A DNA stretch of 6,640 nucleotides from an uncultured Candidatus Saccharibacteria bacterium (GTDB lineage: Bacteria; Patescibacteriota; Saccharimonadia; Saccharimonadales; Saccharimonadaceae): positions 1-6,640 of the forward strand of contig CAMEGH010000033.1 of the NCBI GenBank assembly GCA_945916045.1. Direction: 5' to 3'. Under the pieces are notes generated by a model. That model had not been told where the DNA came from, did not search any database, and saw only the letters and a list, made by a program, of their open reading frames with translations. Numbering within the stretch: the stretch's first letter is position 1; every line of letters begins with the position of its first letter. The position numbers were made by a program, and so were the translations under genes. Below, piece by piece: positions 5,349-6,640 of this stretch.

Positions 5349-6053
5349 ATGAACGAAACATCTTCTACTCCTTCATCGGAACGCCTCAATAAATATTTGG
5401 CGTTCCATTTAGGTATTTCACGCCGTCAGGCCGATGAGCGCATCGAGCAGGGGAGTGTAGAAATTAACGGCGCACCAGCAGCATTTGGCGCCCGCGTGGT
5501 GGCAGGCGATACTGTTTCTGTTGATAGTACGCCCATCGCGCAAAAAGACACATACACTTATTTAGCGCTTCATAAGCCGCGTGGCTATGTCTGTTCACGC
5601 AAACAACAGGGGAAAATCCCCACGATTTATTCACTTTTGCCCAAAAAATATCACGCACTAAAACCTGTTGGTCGGCTCGACGCCGACAGTTCTGGCTTGC
5701 TTTTGCTTACCGACGACGGCGATTTTACCTTTGCCATGACGCACCCAAAATTTTACAAACAAAAGCAATATTTAGTCACGCTAGATAGTGATTTGCAGCC
5801 GCTGCACCACCAAATGATTAACGATTTTGGCGTCAAACTAGAAGACGGACCAAGCCAACTTTCGCTGGCGCGCCAAACAGACGGCAACAGTTTGCGCTGG
5901 ATAGTGACGATGAGCGAAGGACGTAATCGACAAATTCGGCGCACGTTTGCGGCGCTCGGCTACACCGTGAAAAAATTGCATCGCACGCAATTTGGCGCCT
6001 ACGAACTTGGCAATTTGAAACGCGGCGAATGGCAAATAACGCAAAAACGATAA
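5349..6053 (+). CDS. rluB: RsuA/RluB-family rRNA pseudouridine synthase
   Basis: The 234-aa protein has the two-part layout of this family. An S4 RNA-binding domain (about 11-58) starts at RLNKYLAFHLGISRRQADE. A catalytic domain (about 70-234) holds HKPRGYVCS (75-83), then GRLDADSSGLLLLTDDG (108-124) with catalytic Asp111, then EGRNRQIRR (190-198) and LHRTQFGAYELGNL (210-223). It isomerises a specific uridine of ribosomal RNA to pseudouridine in the cytoplasm. E. coli RluB acts at 23S U2605 and RsuA at 16S U516; the sequence alone does not settle which, so the symbol is provisional. The length is normal for the RsuA type. The start is 24 nt after the regulator stop, with no SD, and der lies next downstream. 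Composition matches the neighbours. Confidence 0.9.
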   Translation: MNETSSTPSSERLNKYLAFHLGISRRQADERIEQGSVEINGAPAAFGARVVAGDTVSVDSTPIAQKDTYTYLALHKPRGYVCSRKQQGKIPTIYSLLPKKYHALKPVGRLDADSSGLLLLTDDGDFTFAMTHPKFYKQKQYLVTLDSDLQPLHHQMINDFGVKLEDGPSQLSLARQTDGNSLRWIVTMSEGRNRQIRRTFAALGYTVKKLHRTQFGAYELGNLKRGEWQITQKR

Positions 6054-6057
6054 ATCT

Positions 6058-6106
6058 GCGCAAATTTTGCGCTAGCCACGCCAGCTTTTTGCAAAAAGCA
6101 GCTCGC
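6058..6106. repeat. Intergenic palindromes and repeat block before der
   Basis: GCGCAAATTTTGCGC (6058-6072) has perfect 7-bp arms around a single T. GCTTTTTGCAAAAAGC (6084-6099) is a perfect 16-bp palindrome. AAGCAGCTCGC (6096-6106) overlaps it and is identical to 1850-1860. A weak hairpin ending in TTTTT (6071-6090) could act as a poor terminator for the upstream gene. The dyads may be protein sites or parts of a dispersed intergenic element. Confidence 0.4.
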
Positions 6107-6114
6107 CCTTACGC

Positions 6115-6143
6115 TTGACCTCTTTTGTAGCCTCTGTTATAAT
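6115..6143 (+). promoter_or_regulatory. Strong promoter of der, leaderless
   Basis: TTGACC (6115-6120), a 17-bp spacer and TATAAT (6138-6143) with an extended -10 TG at 6135-6136 make this the closest match to consensus in the window. The ATG at 6153 lies 9 nt past the -10, with no SD, so the transcript should start within about 3 nt of the start codon. Confidence 0.75.
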
Positions 6144-6152
6144 TAGCTAAAT

Positions 6153-6640
6153 ATGGCAAGTAAACTTCCTACAGTTGCAATCATTGGCCAAGCGAACGTC
6201 GGTAAAAGTTCGCTTTTTAATCGTATGGTACGCGCCCAGCAGGCGATTGTTGCCCGCGAAGCCGGCACCACGCGCGATAGCGTACTTGGCAAGGTAGAGC
6301 ACAAATACCACCAATTTTGGCTGGTCGATACCGCCGGGCTAAAAGACGCTGCCGATGAATTTGAAGCCACCATCCAAGAGCAAATCACCGAAGCAGCCGA
6401 CGCTGCAGACATGATTTTGGTGGTGGTCGATAGCACGATGCACTTTTCTGAACGCGACCGTGTTGTGGCAAAAAAGGCCCTCAAAAGCAAAAAGCCTGTT
6501 ATTTTAGTGCTGAACAAAACCGACCTCAAAGGTAGCCTTCCACCAGAAGAATTCCAGCGCCTTGGTATTAAAAACGTCATCCGCACCAGCGCCGAACACA
6601 ACAGGGGGGTGTTGCCGCTGCTTGATCAAATTGTCGAAAG
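6153..6640 (+). CDS. der: GTPase Der (EngA), N-terminal part, cut by window end
   Basis: The frame is open from ATG to the window edge (162 codons plus 2 nt). It shows a complete first G domain: G1 GQANVGKSS (12-20), G2 Thr in AGTTRDS (37-43), G3 DTAG (59-62), G4 NKTD and G5 within RTSAEH. The phrase SAEHNRGVLPLLDQI matches the end of the first G domain of Der. Era and MnmE differ in layout, and MnmE would have a long domain before G1. Der is an essential GTPase with two tandem G domains and a KH-like domain that helps 50S assembly; the second G and KH-like domains would lie beyond this window. G3 reads DTAG where Der's first domain usually has DTGG. Its placement after an rRNA-modifying enzyme fits a ribosome-assembly cluster. 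Confidence 0.9.
   Translation, partial: MASKLPTVAIIGQANVGKSSLFNRMVRAQQAIVAREAGTTRDSVLGKVEHKYHQFWLVDTAGLKDAADEFEATIQEQITEAADAADMILVVVDSTMHFSERDRVVAKKALKSKKPVILVLNKTDLKGSLPPEEFQRLGIKNVIRTSAEHNRGVLPLLDQIVE

Noticed and set aside
161..6053. Possible UGA reassignment, since all six complete genes end in TAA or TAG
   Set aside because: No in-frame TGA is needed to keep any gene open, and glycines are encoded by GGN throughout; a UGA=Gly code would show frequent in-frame TGA. Six stops are too few to infer anything.
6071..6090. Terminator candidate between the pseudouridine synthase gene and der
   Set aside because: Only a short mismatched stem precedes TTTTT; the palindrome at 6084-6099 has too small a loop for a good RNA hairpin, so no confident terminator is called.
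1..6640. CRISPR array, tRNA/rRNA genes, transposon ends or phage genes
   Set aside because: No regularly spaced repeats, cloverleaf or rRNA-like sequence, transposase, integrase or phage structural gene was seen on either strand.

Overview
The window is bacterial, is read entirely on the + strand, and uses the standard genetic code. The neighbourhood (a membrane histidine kinase and a receiver-only response regulator with Pro/Ala-rich tails, an RsuA/RluB-type pseudouridine synthase, then Der/EngA), together with compact spacing and several start codons placed directly after a -10 box, suggests a small-genome Candidate Phyla Radiation bacterium. Candidatus Saccharibacteria (TM7) is the best guess. 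This is inference from style and gene content, because no marker gene in the window fixes the phylum.

Region 1 (1-1115) starts with the terminator of an off-window gene. A weak promoter and a structured leader follow, then a secreted SGNH/GDSL esterase-like protein. Its G+C is about 60% or more in sampled stretches, against about 45% in the genes further right. It resembles actinobacterial secreted esterases and ends in its own hairpin terminator. A gene gained from an actinobacterial host or neighbour would fit.

Region 2 (1116-2310) holds two unrecognised soluble proteins of 227 and 83 aa. The first appears to be leaderless. The second has a good promoter, an SD and a long AT-rich, probably bidirectional terminator.

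Region 3 (2311-5324) is a two-component system. The kinase has six likely membrane helices, a RegB-like GGxxSPF loop, PAS, HisKA and HATPase domains, and a ~130-residue Pro/Thr/Ala-rich tail. The regulator is a receiver domain followed by a disordered acidic/Pro-rich tail with no DNA-binding domain. The kinase promoter has TATAAT but no -35. Two copies of TTGGGCAA lie 10 bp apart just upstream, and the true kinase start may be an AUU codon 60 nt upstream of the first conventional start.

Region 4 (5325-6640) carries translation and ribosome-assembly genes: the pseudouridine synthase and the 5' part of der, cut by the window end. Both seem to be transcribed from promoters that leave almost no 5' leader.

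No tRNA, rRNA, CRISPR array, transposase or integrase was seen. No gene-free stretch exceeds about 160 bases. The most notable signals are the repeated leaderless design, the probable AUU start, the tandem operator-like repeat, the foreign-looking esterase with an altered catalytic block, and sequence blocks shared between two separate intergenic regions.
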